Made by a program: the position numbers and the translations under genes. From NCBI RefSeq assembly GCF_000485595.1, contig NW_014577068.1:1002996-1040700 (forward strand): DNA of 37,705 nt. Direction: 5' to 3'. Under the pieces are notes generated by a model. The model did not search any database, was not told the origin of the DNA, and saw nothing but the letters and a program-made list of their open reading frames with translations. The stretch comes from Priapulus caudatus. Lineage: Eukaryota > Priapulida > Priapulimorpha > Priapulimorphida > Priapulidae. Positions 27,901 to 33,600 of this stretch are shown here, one piece after another (within the stretch, counting starts at the first letter, position 1; the number at the start of each line of letters is the position of its first letter).

Positions 27901-29883
27901 TAACCGTAACCCTTGTTTACTTGAGATAACGCTGAAAATTAAAAACTGCTGGGCATTTAGGAAATCGAAGACCGTGCCCGGCAGCCATCAGATATATGCC
28001 GGCTGCCGGGCATATAGCCACTCTGTAAATATTACTTTGGTAGTAAATGCATTTTATGTTTATTTACCATAATTTCATGATTGAAACGACTCTGTCACTC
28101 ACGTGCACGTGATTTCTACCTCATAACCTTAAATAAAGATTATTCTTCAAAGTACAAGAGACTATGTAGGGTATGTGATATCGAAGATGGAGAGACAAAG
28201 TTGATCAAATACTGAAATAGACAGATCAACAATGCAGCTTGCAGTAGAAAAAGCGGCCCAAGGATAGAGAACATGGGTCCCAGTAGATACAATAATGTAA
28301 CCCAAACCCAAGAGGATAGGGTTACAAAGCCTCCCTATCCTTTTGTGCGGAGGAATGCCCGAGTGAATCACCGGGCCGGTTGCGGTGGGTCGTTTCAGAG
28401 ACTAGAACTTCCAAACTGGGTTTATTCTCAACACGAACCTTTCTCCGCTATCTGGGAACTTACTATGTATCGCAATACTCTGTATTAAACTAATATAACT
28501 TGTTACAAAATTCGAAGTGACGCGCGGCGAATATACTTGAGCGCCATTTCTGTTGACCTGTTGACGTACGCTATTTCCCAACTGCGCATAAGCACGGCAA
28601 ACGCAGCGCCTCCGATTGGTCGGTGATCCGCCTCTTCAAACCGAAGTACGTCACAGGTCAACAGAAATGGCGCTCAGTATATTCGCCGCTCGTCACTTCG
28701 AATTTTTGTAACAGGTTATATTAGTTTAATACAGAGTAGTTGGATACATAGTAAGTTCCCAGATAGCGGAGAAAGGTTCGTGTTGAGAATAAACCCAGTT
28801 TGGAAGTTCTAGTCTCTGAAACGCACCAGCAAACCCGGCCCGAGTGATTCTACTCGGGCATTCCATCCGCACAAAAGGATAGGAGGCTTTGTAACCTATC
28901 CTCTTGGGTTTGGGTTACATTTATTGTATCTAGGGTCCCAGTGAAACCAATGTGCCTAACCCTAACCCAACCATTCGTAACCCCCTAACCCTAATCCGAA
29001 CCCTAACCACTAACCATAACCCTAACCTATTATATTGATATAATATTATATTTATATTGATGTAAATGACATTGGTTTTATTGGGACACATGTTCTCTAT
29101 CCTTGAACCGAAAAAGCTTGAAATTTACAATTAACCAAAGACTCGAGAGAATTTCAATATTGAATGTCAGAAACAAAGTAGTTAAATTTAAAGGGATCCT
29201 TAGAAAATGGCACATGTAGGCCCCCTATGTTGAAAGCAATGATCACACTCAGACGATCGAGTGCTATGAACAGGCTTCATTCAGCAAGAACATTTTGGCC
29301 CAAGGATAGAGAACATGGGTCCCAATAAAACCAATGTGCCTAAACCTAACCCTAAGTCCTAACCCTAATTCTAACCCTAACCCTAATCCTAACCCTAACC
29401 CTAACCATAACCCTAACCTATTATATTGATATAATATTATATTTATATTGATTTAAATGACATTGGTTTTATTGGGACCCATGTTCTCTATCCTTGAACC
29501 AACATTTTTACACATTTTTATACATTTTCGAACAATTTTTCTGCGTAGATTGCACTTCCAGTCTAAGCTAAAGCTCACAGCTGCATGGCGACGTTACTTA
29601 AAATTCTACAGATTAGATTAGACCCTAACATATTACATATTTAATGTACATGTCCGGTTACAAACACACACACACACTGCCACTAAAATTTGCGAAGATG
29701 GGCCCCTACAACTAGTACAAGTACAACCTAGGCGATGGCACGGACGAAAGCCGAAAGGGAAGAGAAAATTATGTTGCCGTTCTAAATATTAGGTGCGTTT
29801 CAACCTACCTCTACGTAGACTCCAGCAACTTGGAATATTAGAAAGGGTATCAACCCAAGCACAAAGATATGGTATAACCACAT
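10322..29883 (-). CDS. APP: Amyloid precursor protein (APP/APPL) orthologue, complete, 12 coding exons, 639 residues
   Basis: Minus-strand join: 29809-29883, 23378-23551, 19574-19700, 17684-17917, 16562-16695, 15735-15830, 14040-14198, 12916-13144, 12435-12566, 12046-12215, 11006-11131, 10322-10585. Total 1920 nt; all junctions are GT-AG and in phase. Domains: signal peptide 1 to about 21; E1 growth-factor-like 39-125 with its six Cys; E1 copper-binding-like 126-195 with its six Cys; acidic linker to about 226; E2 about 227-410; linker; transmembrane about 570-593; cytoplasmic tail with GYENPTY at 625-631. N-glycosylation sequons are at N54, N162 and N389, the last in the NQS also found in vertebrate E2. 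Known family role: single-pass adhesion and signalling receptor of neurons and epithelia, processed by alpha-, beta- and gamma-secretases; NPTY binds PTB-domain adaptors. No Kunitz exon and no A-beta-like sequence is present. The first intron (6.3 kb) is rich in transposons. Confidence 0.96.
11006..11131 (-). CDS. APP: APP exon 11: extracellular linker near the membrane
   Basis: 42 codons, phase 0 to 0, acceptor ctcgcag, donor gtgcgt. It encodes VESVSNEVHQEQVKEAVDMA, then IADIHGDNLVAHRRNSEVEV and EQ. It carries no recognised motif; it lies where vertebrate APP has the alpha/beta-secretase region, but the sequence is not similar. The call rests on perfect splice phase and position. Confidence 0.85.
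11250..11452. mobile_element. Short inverted-repeat element (MITE-like), CGCGAAA-rich
   Basis: The ends read TACTGTATAAGCTGTATATT and, on the other strand, TACTGTATACGTCATATTT. The interior repeats cgcgaaa/tttcgcg words. It lies within APP intron 10. About 200 bp, non-coding; superfamily not determined. Confidence 0.6.
11653..12059. repeat. 59-bp minisatellite, 7 copies, running from APP intron 10 into the end of exon 10
   Basis: Unit starts gtacaggtaaacag at 11653, 11712, 11771, 11830, 11889, 11948 and 12007, a constant 59-bp period. On the gene strand each unit contains CCMCCTGAAG followed by gtgtg. In the last copy this is the real 3' end of exon 10 and its donor (junction 12046/12045), so six copies of the exon end and donor lie in the intron. 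Confidence 0.95.
12046..12215 (-). CDS. APP: APP exon 10: Thr/Glu-rich extracellular linker
   Basis: 170 nt, phase 1 to 0. The split codon A|AA gives Lys, then IADKADREQEAMEAVTVSTG, APVVVEETTEEEPRSTSEAQ and MMSTAEQQAVPEIHLK. The acceptor is ctgtgatag and the donor gtgtgg. The composition is that of an unstructured, probably O-glycosylated stalk, as in other APP proteins. Its 3' end is the seed of a minisatellite. Confidence 0.9.
12318..12387. repeat. (CACG)n(CA)n microsatellite and T-rich tail in APP intron 9
   Basis: Five or so cacg units, then (ca)n, then tttatttattta. The Cys/Val/Arg-rich open frame over it is spurious. Confidence 0.9.
12435..12566 (-). CDS. APP: APP exon 9: post-E2 linker
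   Basis: 132 nt, phase 1 to 1. The split codon A|GG gives Arg, then KFLNEIHSNVRLDDSNTIMK and LSGGEANNEILEKYKEELAI plus AQS. Acceptor cgttttacag, donor gtatgt. It corresponds to the segment after the last E2 helix. Phase agreement on both sides supports it. Confidence 0.9.
12567..12915 (-). other. APP intron 8
   Basis: Between exons 8 and 9; donor gtacgt at 12915 and acceptor at 12567. The exon-8 frame stays open for about 170 nt into the intron, which is read-through. Contains a ctttctctctccc tract. Confidence 0.85.
12916..13144 (-). CDS. APP: APP exon 8: E2 domain core helices
   Basis: 229 nt, phase 0 to 1. It encodes AHQIMKALHKYIRVEEKDRK, HTISHYRHLVNTDPAAAAKL, HSAAIEHMNEIDSRINQSIG and LLQRLPAIERKIMPEL. 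It aligns throughout with the vertebrate E2 stretch around KKYVRAEQKDRQHTLKH and the NQSL sequon. Acceptor gctcgcag, donor gtacgt. Confidence 0.97.
13145..13628 (-). other. APP intron 7, acceptor-proximal part
   Basis: Unique, AT-rich intron sequence between exon 8 and the 51-bp repeat array. No gene or element recognised. Confidence 0.7.
13629..14076. repeat. 51-bp minisatellite, about 9 copies, running from the end of APP exon 7 into intron 7
   Basis: The motif acctgaggatg recurs at 14038 (the real junction), 13988, 13937, 13886, 13835, 13784 and 13733, mostly at 51-bp spacing with one 50-bp step; a decayed copy follows at about 13682 and another at 13630. On the gene strand each unit repeats the last 36-37 nt of exon 7 (YLNTLKKKHPQ) followed by a GT donor and about 15 intron bases. 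Confidence 0.95.
14040..14198 (-). CDS. APP: APP exon 7: E2 domain helix pair
   Basis: 159 nt, 53 codons, phase 0 to 0. It encodes KFQKMVAGLEEEWSIEKLHL, LDVHQQRVERRLTEKKAAAM and TVYLNTLKKKHPQ. It matches the vertebrate E2 segment HFQEKVESLE..., ETHMARVEAML. Acceptor cctttacag, donor gtaact. Its final 36 or so bases are the unit of the downstream minisatellite. Confidence 0.96.
14199..14644 (-). other. Donor-distal part of APP intron 6 with (ATT)n
   Basis: Holds an (att)n microsatellite at about 14263-14291; otherwise AT-rich with no gene. Confidence 0.7.
14645..15501. mobile_element. Non-autonomous hAT-like element, 857 bp, in APP intron 6
   Basis: Ends are CAGTGTTCGAAATAAGG at left and, reversed, CAGTGTTTGAAATAAGG at right. 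Both subterminal regions carry CTTGTCCGYCWGACAAG-type palindromes (14721 and 15460 areas). No transposase was seen. Flanking 8-mers (CGTTATAT, GTTACTGT) are too different to call a target duplication. A GC-rich block lies inside. Confidence 0.7.
15056..15223. other. GC-rich promoter- or LTR-like block inside the hAT-like element
   Basis: About 140 bp of GC-rich sequence (cccggcgaagctgg, gcggccgc, ggggccgcgccgggg) in otherwise AT-rich DNA. It has a TATAAG at 15136 and an AATAAA at 15218 on the + strand. No coding match. It may be a captured promoter or LTR remnant; unproven. Confidence 0.4.
15735..15830 (-). CDS. APP: APP exon 6: first long E2 helix
   Basis: 96 nt, 32 codons, phase 0 to 0. 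It encodes VMKKWSDMEEQYQGMKNSDP and HGAEKFKKDMSS. It matches the vertebrate VMREWEEAERQAKNLPKAD segment. Acceptor tttgtttag, donor gtaaga. Confidence 0.95.
15831..16561 (-). other. APP intron 5
   Basis: 731-bp GT-AG intron. Contains short related words (ccggccagaaccgga, gaaccctaaaaattagggttc) but I could not define an element. Confidence 0.65.
16562..16695 (-). CDS. APP: APP exon 5: short acidic linker and start of E2
   Basis: 134 nt, phase 1 to 0. The split codon G|CT gives Ala, then DVVDADDTMEDDAYYSSDTS, DQEHVDFKAAEKRLEEKHQA and KVTL. The acidic region between E1 and E2 is far shorter than in vertebrates, and FKAAEKRLEEKH matches FQKAKERLEAKH. The vertebrate RERMS motif is replaced by AKVTL. 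The donor gtacgc was chosen over the upstream gtcacc because it keeps the alignment to VMxxW. Confidence 0.94.
16928..17163. mobile_element. hAT-like MITE, 236 bp, with 6-bp target duplication
   Basis: Left end CAGGGTGCGAAATTAACGCG, right end reversed CAGGGGTAGAAATTAACTTT. CCTTTA abuts both ends (16922-16927 and 17164-17169). The interior has GGAGTCC/GACTCC words in both orientations. It lies in APP intron 4. Confidence 0.75.
17164..17683 (-). other. APP intron 4, donor-proximal part
   Basis: Holds a direct duplication: ctcgctaacccagacatcga... near 17414-17470 recurs at about 17512-17590 with the shared aatttctctactcagaaact. No gene seen. Confidence 0.65.
17684..17917 (-). CDS. APP: APP exon 4: E1 copper-binding-like domain
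   Basis: 234 nt, phase 1 to 1. The split codon G|TC gives Val, then GPFQSDPLLVPQHCTFDHIH, LSEKCMLFADWQRRANRSCV, STGKTLENFGMLLPCGVDMF and SGVEFVCCPREDGSEES. All six domain cysteines are present and GMLLPCGxDxFxGVEFVCCP is intact. The vertebrate Cu ligands His147, His151 and Tyr168 correspond here to Phe154, Gln158 and Phe175. Confidence 0.97.
17918..19573 (-). other. APP intron 3
   Basis: About 1.66 kb. AT-rich to about 19280 with no gene recognised, then the TTAGGG-core element at 19306-19528 ends about 45 bp from the exon-3 donor. Confidence 0.75.
19306..19528. mobile_element. 223-bp inverted-repeat element with central (TTAGGG)n
   Basis: Arms start AGGGTCTATGTCCCCCAGGG at left and, reversed, AGGGTCTATGTCCCCCGGGG at right, each continuing through TACTGCCGGAACGTACCCTGG (about 42 bp, one mismatch). 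The centre at about 19388-19430 is TTAGGG-type repeat. A 15-bp direct repeat TCAGTACTAGTAATG flanks it (19286-19300 and 19530-19544). Non-coding. Confidence 0.85.
19574..19700 (-). CDS. APP: APP exon 3: second half of E1 growth-factor-like domain
   Basis: 127 nt, phase 0 to 1, too short to stand out as an open frame. Acceptor tttgtttgcag, donor gtgtgt. It encodes AYPTLQITNVVESTSTVRIH, NWCHTGHKKCKWSHDVMPYR and CL. It matches vertebrate YPELQITNVVEANQPV and NWCKRGRKQCK...PYRCL, with three cysteines of the domain. The basic heparin-binding loop is partly replaced by His/Lys. The + strand open frame over it is a shadow. Confidence 0.96.
19781..19830 (+). mobile_element. Solitary hAT-like left end
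   Basis: CAGTGCGAGAAATTAGCGC, then a subterminal CCGGTGGCCGCCGG palindrome, the same architecture as the complete hAT-like elements here. I found no matching right end nearby. Confidence 0.35.
20289..20326. repeat. Perfect 38-bp palindrome
   Basis: Half-site AAGAGTAGATAATAACACA followed directly by its reverse complement, with no spacer. Confidence 0.95.
20346..20537. mobile_element. hAT MITE, 192 bp, with 8-bp target duplication
   Basis: Left end CAGTGATTCTTAACCTTTTT, right end reversed CAAGGGTTCTTAACCTGTGG. Flanks are ATCTAGAT (20338-20345) and ATCCAGAT (20538-20545), one mismatch. The ends and TSD length are those of hAT (Charlie-type) elements. Internal ggaccc/gggtcc words repeat in inverse orientation. 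Confidence 0.85.
20950..21290. repeat. Polypurine (GA)n/(GGA)n tract with a 10-N assembly gap
   Basis: Long gagaga run, then gaggag/ggagggg sequence; Ns at 21207-21216. The real length is unknown. Open frames over it (Arg/Glu or Ser/Leu/Pro) are artefacts. Confidence 0.95.
21632..21675. repeat. Hairpin, near-perfect inverted repeat
   Basis: ttgtgataaaaaatcatcat and its complement on either side of a short centre at about 21653; one or two mismatches near the base. Confidence 0.8.
21875..22005. repeat. (AT)n microsatellite and 9-bp CACCATCGG tandem
   Basis: An (at)n run at 21875-21903 and four caccatcgg units at 21971-22005, preceded by a related cgacaccatcggcac word. Confidence 0.9.
22657..22751 (+). 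pseudogene. THAP-type zinc-finger fragment, frameshifted
   Basis: One frame reads AYCSSFNCNNRWSGTNNVH and the next reads FFRLPKDSER, joined at a run of seven T (22712-22718). The C-x4-C then FFRLPKD order is the N-terminal half of a THAP (C2CH) DNA-binding domain, found in P-element-like transposases and host genes. A potential donor gtatga follows. The downstream Cys/His pair is missing. Probably a transposase relic in APP intron 2. Confidence 0.55.
22806..23034. repeat. 17-bp minisatellite, about 13 degenerate copies
   Basis: Units such as gccgtgttacatgtgaa, gccatgttacatgtgaa, gccgtgttacatgtgac and gacgtattaccagtgaa, with some shorter copies. It starts about 55 bp after the THAP-like fragment. 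Confidence 0.85.
23378..23551 (-). CDS. APP: APP exon 2: first half of E1 growth-factor-like domain
   Basis: 174 nt, 58 codons, phase 0 to 0. It encodes ALVGSVADAAGPLEPKIAMK, CGFLNMHLNISNGDWIPDKS, ANSNCLTEKLDILEYCRK. It matches vertebrate [20 protein letters not shown] and ILQYCQE. Three cysteines and a sequon (NIS) are present. Acceptor gttattgcag, donor gtatgt. Confidence 0.97.
24301..24330. repeat. Perfect 12-bp stem-loop
   Basis: agctaataatac, a 6-nt loop, gtattattagct. Confidence 0.9.
25471..27085. mobile_element. Non-autonomous hAT-like element, 1.6 kb, with GGCCCG...CGGGCC subterminal palindromes
   Basis: Left end CAGGGCTCCACACTAACTTT, right end reversed CAGGGCTCGACACTAGCGCT. Next to the ends are GGCCCGTTCGGGCC (left) and gggccatcgggccagc (right). 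Flanks share ATAAG only imperfectly. A second element is nested at 26243. No transposase seen. Confidence 0.75.
26243..26545. mobile_element. MITE with GGGCGCGTTTGTTTGG termini, nested in the 1.6-kb element
   Basis: Left end TGGGCGCGTTTGTTTGG and right end CCAAACAAACGCGCCCT, with TA beside each. The internal gatccgaccaaacaaac is repeated three times. A TA/TWA-type target would suit Tc1 or PIF/Harbinger, not decided. Confidence 0.75.
27827..28025. mobile_element. About 199-bp inverted-repeat element with central (CCCTAA)n
   Basis: Arms GTGGCTATATGCCCGGCAGC at both ends, plus inverted CGGGCAC(A/G)GTCTTCGATTTCCTAAATGC blocks. The centre at 27888-27912 is CCCTAA-type repeat. TAAATATTAC flanks both sides (27817-27826 and 28026-28035). 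Non-coding. Confidence 0.85.
28255..29109. mobile_element. Telomere-core hAT-like MITE, copy 1, interrupted by a fold-back element
   Basis: Left end GGCCCAAGGATAGAGAACAT, right end reversed GGTTCAAGGATAGAGAACAT. A perfect 8-bp duplication GAAAAAGC flanks it (28247-28254 and 29110-29117). The core at about 28958-29030 is CCCTAA-type repeat followed by tattatattgatataatatt. The fold-back element is inserted near the left end. Confidence 0.92.
28285..28932. mobile_element. 648-bp fold-back element nested in copy 1
   Basis: Arms of about 285 bp begin AGATACAATAATGTAACCC at left and, reversed, AGATACAATAAATGTAACCC at right, around a loop of about 75 bp (about 28572-28645). GGGTCCCAGT is duplicated at 28275-28284 and 28933-28942. 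Arm length and a 9-10-bp TSD suggest Mutator-like, but this is not proven. Confidence 0.9.
29297..29500. mobile_element. Telomere-core hAT-like MITE, copy 2, intact
   Basis: 204 bp. Ends as copy 1, with a 37-bp perfect inverted repeat starting CAAGGATAGAGAACATGGGT. A perfect 8-bp duplication AACATTTT flanks it (29289-29296 and 29501-29508). The core at 29342-29420 is CCCTAA-type repeat. Confidence 0.93.
29809..29883 (-). CDS. APP: APP exon 1: start codon and signal peptide
   Basis: 75 nt, 25 codons, phase 0. ATG at 29881-29883 has A at -3. It encodes MWLYHIFVLGLIPFLIFQVA and GVYVE, a short N-region, hydrophobic core and plausible cleavage after QVAG or VAG-V. Donor gtaggt. Vertebrate exon 1 also ends in phase 0 after Glu. 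Identified by signal-peptide character, splice phase and position, since the sequence itself is not conserved. Confidence 0.85.
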
Positions 29884-30120
29884 TTTATGGAAAGTTTAGC
29901 TACCAGGATCTTTTGCTGAAAATCATCCGAAACTAGATCGAAGATGTCGTTCTCCTTAGCAAATGCTCCCTTGTTCACATTCTCGCGAATTAACTCGGAT
30001 GTGACGAGACGACGCGAGAGCTCCGTTCGATGATGTCATTAGTGTTATCGTGAACCCGCGAACATGAAGATGTGAAGTGGGCGAGACGGTGAAAGTTGAC
30101 ATATTTTCCCATTTTTCAGA
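29884..30120 (-). promoter_or_regulatory. APP: Candidate APP 5' UTR and promoter region
   Basis: Immediately upstream of the start codon, with CpG-containing sequence (ctcgcgaatt, gacgagacgacgcgagag) richer in CpG than its surroundings. No TATA box was identified; the transcription start is unknown. Confidence 0.35.
29900..29926 (-). other. Possible upstream ORF in the APP 5' UTR
   Basis: ATG at 29924-29926, eight codons, TAG at 29900-29902, ending 16 nt before the APP start codon. Real only if the transcript starts upstream of it. Confidence 0.25.
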
Positions 30121-30361
30121 CGGTTATACAAGGTAAATGATAACAAGTTAATGTGTAACGTAAGAGTCGATGAAACGTAAAGTGTTTACTCTGTCGTCAG
30201 TCTTTACAGACGTATGTGTCTCTTTAAAAACGATTCCAAATGTCATTGTGACCTGTAGGCTGTTCCTCCCATGGCATTAGCCACAAGTTTCCTTCTCGCG
30301 TTCTACGTTGGCGAGAGGCCTACGACGTGTAACAGTTGGAGAGCCTGGTCGGTTTACAATG

Positions 30362-30572
30362 GCATATCATCTATGTGACACCATGCAACGATGTAACACA
30401 TCATAGACACTGTTAGAGAACGTGGGATATGATTTCAGATTTGTTTCGGTATTCCCACGGTCTCTAACCGTGTCTATGTTGTATTACTATTAGTAACTAT
30501 TAGTATTATTACTATTAGTACAACGATGTAATAGTATTACATCGTTGCATGGTGTCACATAGTGTGCGATAC
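30362..30572. mobile_element. Small fold-back sequence
   Basis: catctatgtgacaccatgca at about 30366 returns inverted at about 30545-30568, and tagagaacgtggga is mirrored by tcccacggtctcta. The centre holds attagta words. Likely a MITE; no clear target duplication. Confidence 0.6.
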
Positions 30573-30582
30573 CTACCATAAC

Positions 30583-30622
30583 CCTACTACTACTAGTACG
30601 TACCTAGTACTAGTAGTAGTAC

Positions 30623-30666
<44 letters not shown>

Positions 30667-30690
30667 TAGTAGTACTAGTAGTAGTACTAC
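30583..30690. repeat. (GTA)n/(TAC)n microsatellite, self-complementary
   Basis: actactagtacgtacctagt followed by (gta)n, ending gtagtactac. It can fold on itself. Confidence 0.95.
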
Positions 30691-31390
30691 TGTGTAATGC
30701 ACGCGTTTCAGCTTATTCTGTGATATATATTATCAAGAGCTCATAATAGAAAAGAGTACGTATTCATGACAGCGTTTTGCATAGTTTTCAACTTGTAAAT
30801 ATTCTATCAATATGTGAATAAATATATTCAAACTTTACCTTGTTTTTGTCTATGATTCTCCCTTAATCATATGACACCACCAATTTACCTGAAAATCGTA
30901 TGTGTTCTTCAAAAAAGTTATTTTAATACGCGCACGGTTTCCTACAGTTTTGACGCATGGATGCATGTCCCAGACCAATGTTTGTTATGGGATTAGTGTT
31001 CTATTGTCTATGACGAATGCTGGGGCCTGTGTGGGATATTATAGGCATCGAATTGTATTCAGCGTGTAGCTGTTTCCAGCGAGCTAGAAATAATGTGTGC
31101 TCAGCGGCGACTAGCAGCTGATTTGAGCTTGTGTTGCCCATTTGAGTTCCTGATGATAAGGAAGCGAAACAAGTGCGCTGTTACTGTGCTTACCTAATAA
31201 TAATATCCCCAACAGACCCCAGCGCTCTGCGTAGTTACAACCTGGTGCTGCGCCCGCATATCACACATGCCGCCTAAAATACATGGCGAACATTTGGGAA
31301 AACTTGTGTAAAACGCGTGTCGTATTCAAAAGAAGCTTTTTTGAAGAACACATTACGATTTTCAGGTAAATTGGTGGTGTCATATGATTA

Positions 31391-31787
31391 AGGCCACCTT
31401 TTTTTGTTTTGTTGGTTTACAGAATTTTTGTTGTTTGGTGTGACTCGGTAGGGGAAAAAAAATTGTTTTGTCAGATCAAGACAACGTCAAATACAGTGAT
31501 ACGTGTTTATACAATTGATTATTAAAGTTATTTTAAGAAAAAGCTAAATGAAAACAAAACTCACTTGTAATTATTTTTACTTTTATTATAGACTGTTTGT
31601 GCAACAGCCCACACCCGCAAAATGTTTAGCATTTTTTTTCATCGATGCTTTCTTAGAGAAAAGTCGCGCGGAATAAAAAAATAGCAATTGTTTTCAATTT
31701 TATTTTCTTTTGCAATCGTTTTTCTTTGAAATTCGAGGTCGCGCGCGATCTGCTAATACCAACAAAATAAAAAATATTCTCGCCTAA
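31391..31787. mobile_element. About 400-bp insertion in the right arm, first
   Basis: Starts ggccacctttttttg and ends ttctcgcctaaggg; TTAAGG and CTAAGG sit at the two edges. AT-rich, contains gtcgcgcg words. No inverted ends recognised; family unknown. Confidence 0.45.
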
Positions 31788-32151
31788 GGGTGAAATCCTA
31801 GACGAAACAAGGTAAAGTATTGAATATATTTATTCACATATTGAAGGCACACAAAAATTTTACCCCGCCGGCAAGTAGCTTGAAATTGCCCACTTGCCCG
31901 CTTGGGGGCAAGCAAATTTATTTTACTTGAATGTTTAGAATCTAGACATAATACTATTTTTTAGTTACACCCGCCGCTTGCATTATTTGCACAGACACAA
32001 CATCGCGGCTACATCGGCTGCCTTGCTGCGACCTGCAGCAAGGCTGCCGCGACGAGATTTGGAATGAAAAAAACACAAATGCGAGTTGGAACAATCAGGC
32101 AAAACAGTCATATCATACACATGTATACAGCGCAACAGGTAAACGGGCCGG

Positions 32152-32875
32152 AACAGGCCCCTTGTCAGAAACTCGTAAGTTAATGCTAATGTTAATGCTA
32201 CCGATAACAGCTTACGACTATGTTAATGCTACGAGAGTAGGCGTTGACAGAAAACACATCGTAGGCTACGAGCAAACACTGCACGATAACAGGAACTTCA
32301 TAATTTCATGTCAACAAGGCTGCTGATTGGATGAGATCGATCACAAAATTAAATTCATACACATTTATTGTACAGGCAACAGTCATTTATGCTATATTAA
32401 TGATGGCTATAACAGCATATAAATAATAGTTTTAATGAAAAAATGACGTGCGTCATCAATTATTCTGCCCACAACAAGACAAATTTCTGCACACTAACAT
32501 GAGACGTGAGAGTCGTGCAAGCTCATGGCAAAGCATTTAAAACAGAGAACAAATGCCATACGCTATTTGTAATTATTGTCTGTTTGTTTCTATTAGCGCG
32601 TAGATAATTTATGATTTTGACGTGTTTTTCAAGAAAAACACATTTTTCATTATTAATAAATATAATATCACGTAATTGTTAATTCGTAGTGTAAATGTGT
32701 TATTTTCAACTTAATTTTAAAGTTACGAGATCTGGGCTCTCGTAATGTTAAGAGATATTTGCGAGGATTTTTCGTTCTGTAACATTACGATGTTTCTGTC
32801 AACGGTTAATGAGTGGAAGTTAATGTTAAGACTAATGTTGAGACTAATTTTGTTTCTGACAACGGGCCCCCGGCC
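32152..32875. mobile_element. Inverted-repeat element, about 720 bp
   Basis: Left GGCCCCTTGTCAGAAACTC and right reversed GGCCCGTTGTCAGAAACAAA, both followed by repeated gttaatg(t)/cattaac words. Nested in the 4.3-kb element. No coding match. Confidence 0.6.
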
Positions 32876-32989
32876 CCCAGGCCAGGCATGGTCATTACGT
32901 GATCAGCTAACTCAAATGTTTGCCCTTCTACTGCCACCTGTGAATGAGGATTTTCTTTGCTGAAGTACACAAAAACAGATACACTGTAT

Positions 32990-33049
32990 CAAGAGCGTAT
33001 AAAGAAGGTATATATACTTCTTATATATACCTTCTTTATATGCTCTTGA
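32990..33049. repeat. Long AT-rich hairpin
   Basis: caagagcgtataaagaaggt and its complement (accttctttatatgctcttg) around tatatacttcttatata; one mismatch in the stem. Confidence 0.9.
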
Positions 33050-33164
33050 CTGTATACTGTGCTGTCAGTCTATTATATCTGCATGCATGCACCGCTATAT
33101 TCTCTGCGCTTACGATCCAGCCCCAAATAAACTTGAACATATTATATTAATTTATTGTGAGTGT

Positions 33165-33600
33165 GGTGGGTTTTTAGCTCATCTGACGTAGTCAGATGCA
33201 GCTTGTAGGATCGCATGATCGTCCGTGCGTGCGTGCGTTCGTGCGTCCGTCAACAGTTGGCGCACAAATCTTAACGCGCTCGACGTAACGGTCACGATAT
33301 TCGGCGTGGGGGGGGGTAATCCGAAAACGAGTTGGGATGTCGAAGCTGGGGGTCAAAGTGCAAAAGGTCAAGAGCTGTAAAAGAAGGGGAACATTCGCTC
33401 CTTAACTTAAGGTATTAGGGAGGAAATGGCAGAATTGGGCACAAATCTAAACGGCTTGACCTAGGCTGTGATAGTCGGTGTATAGCATCATGGTAGGAAA
33501 AGCCATCACTGTGGCCGAAATGTGAGGTCGCAGGTCAAAGGTCAATGGGAGCACAGGGTAGATTTTAGACATTTTCTGAGACATGTCTGACGGAGCGATT
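33165..33600. repeat. Dispersed-repeat-like sequence with CATCTGAC hairpin and GTGCGT run
   Basis: tttttagctcatctgac with CATCTGAC-GTA-GTCAGATG hairpin (33180-33198), then cgtgcgtgcgtgcg and gggtcaaagtgcaaaaggtc / caggtcaaaggtcaatggg words. This pattern resembles a dispersed repeat common in marine invertebrate genomes; the family is from memory and unverified. Confidence 0.5.

Larger units (their letters stand above)
23552..29808 (-). other. APP intron 1 (6.26 kb), transposon-rich
   Basis: Joins the signal-peptide exon to exon 2 in phase 0, as in vertebrate APP. 23552-25470 is AT-rich with only a 12-bp-stem hairpin at 24301-24330 and a few ctaacc words near 24606; the rest is filled by the elements listed separately. 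Open frames in it match nothing I recognise. Confidence 0.85.
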
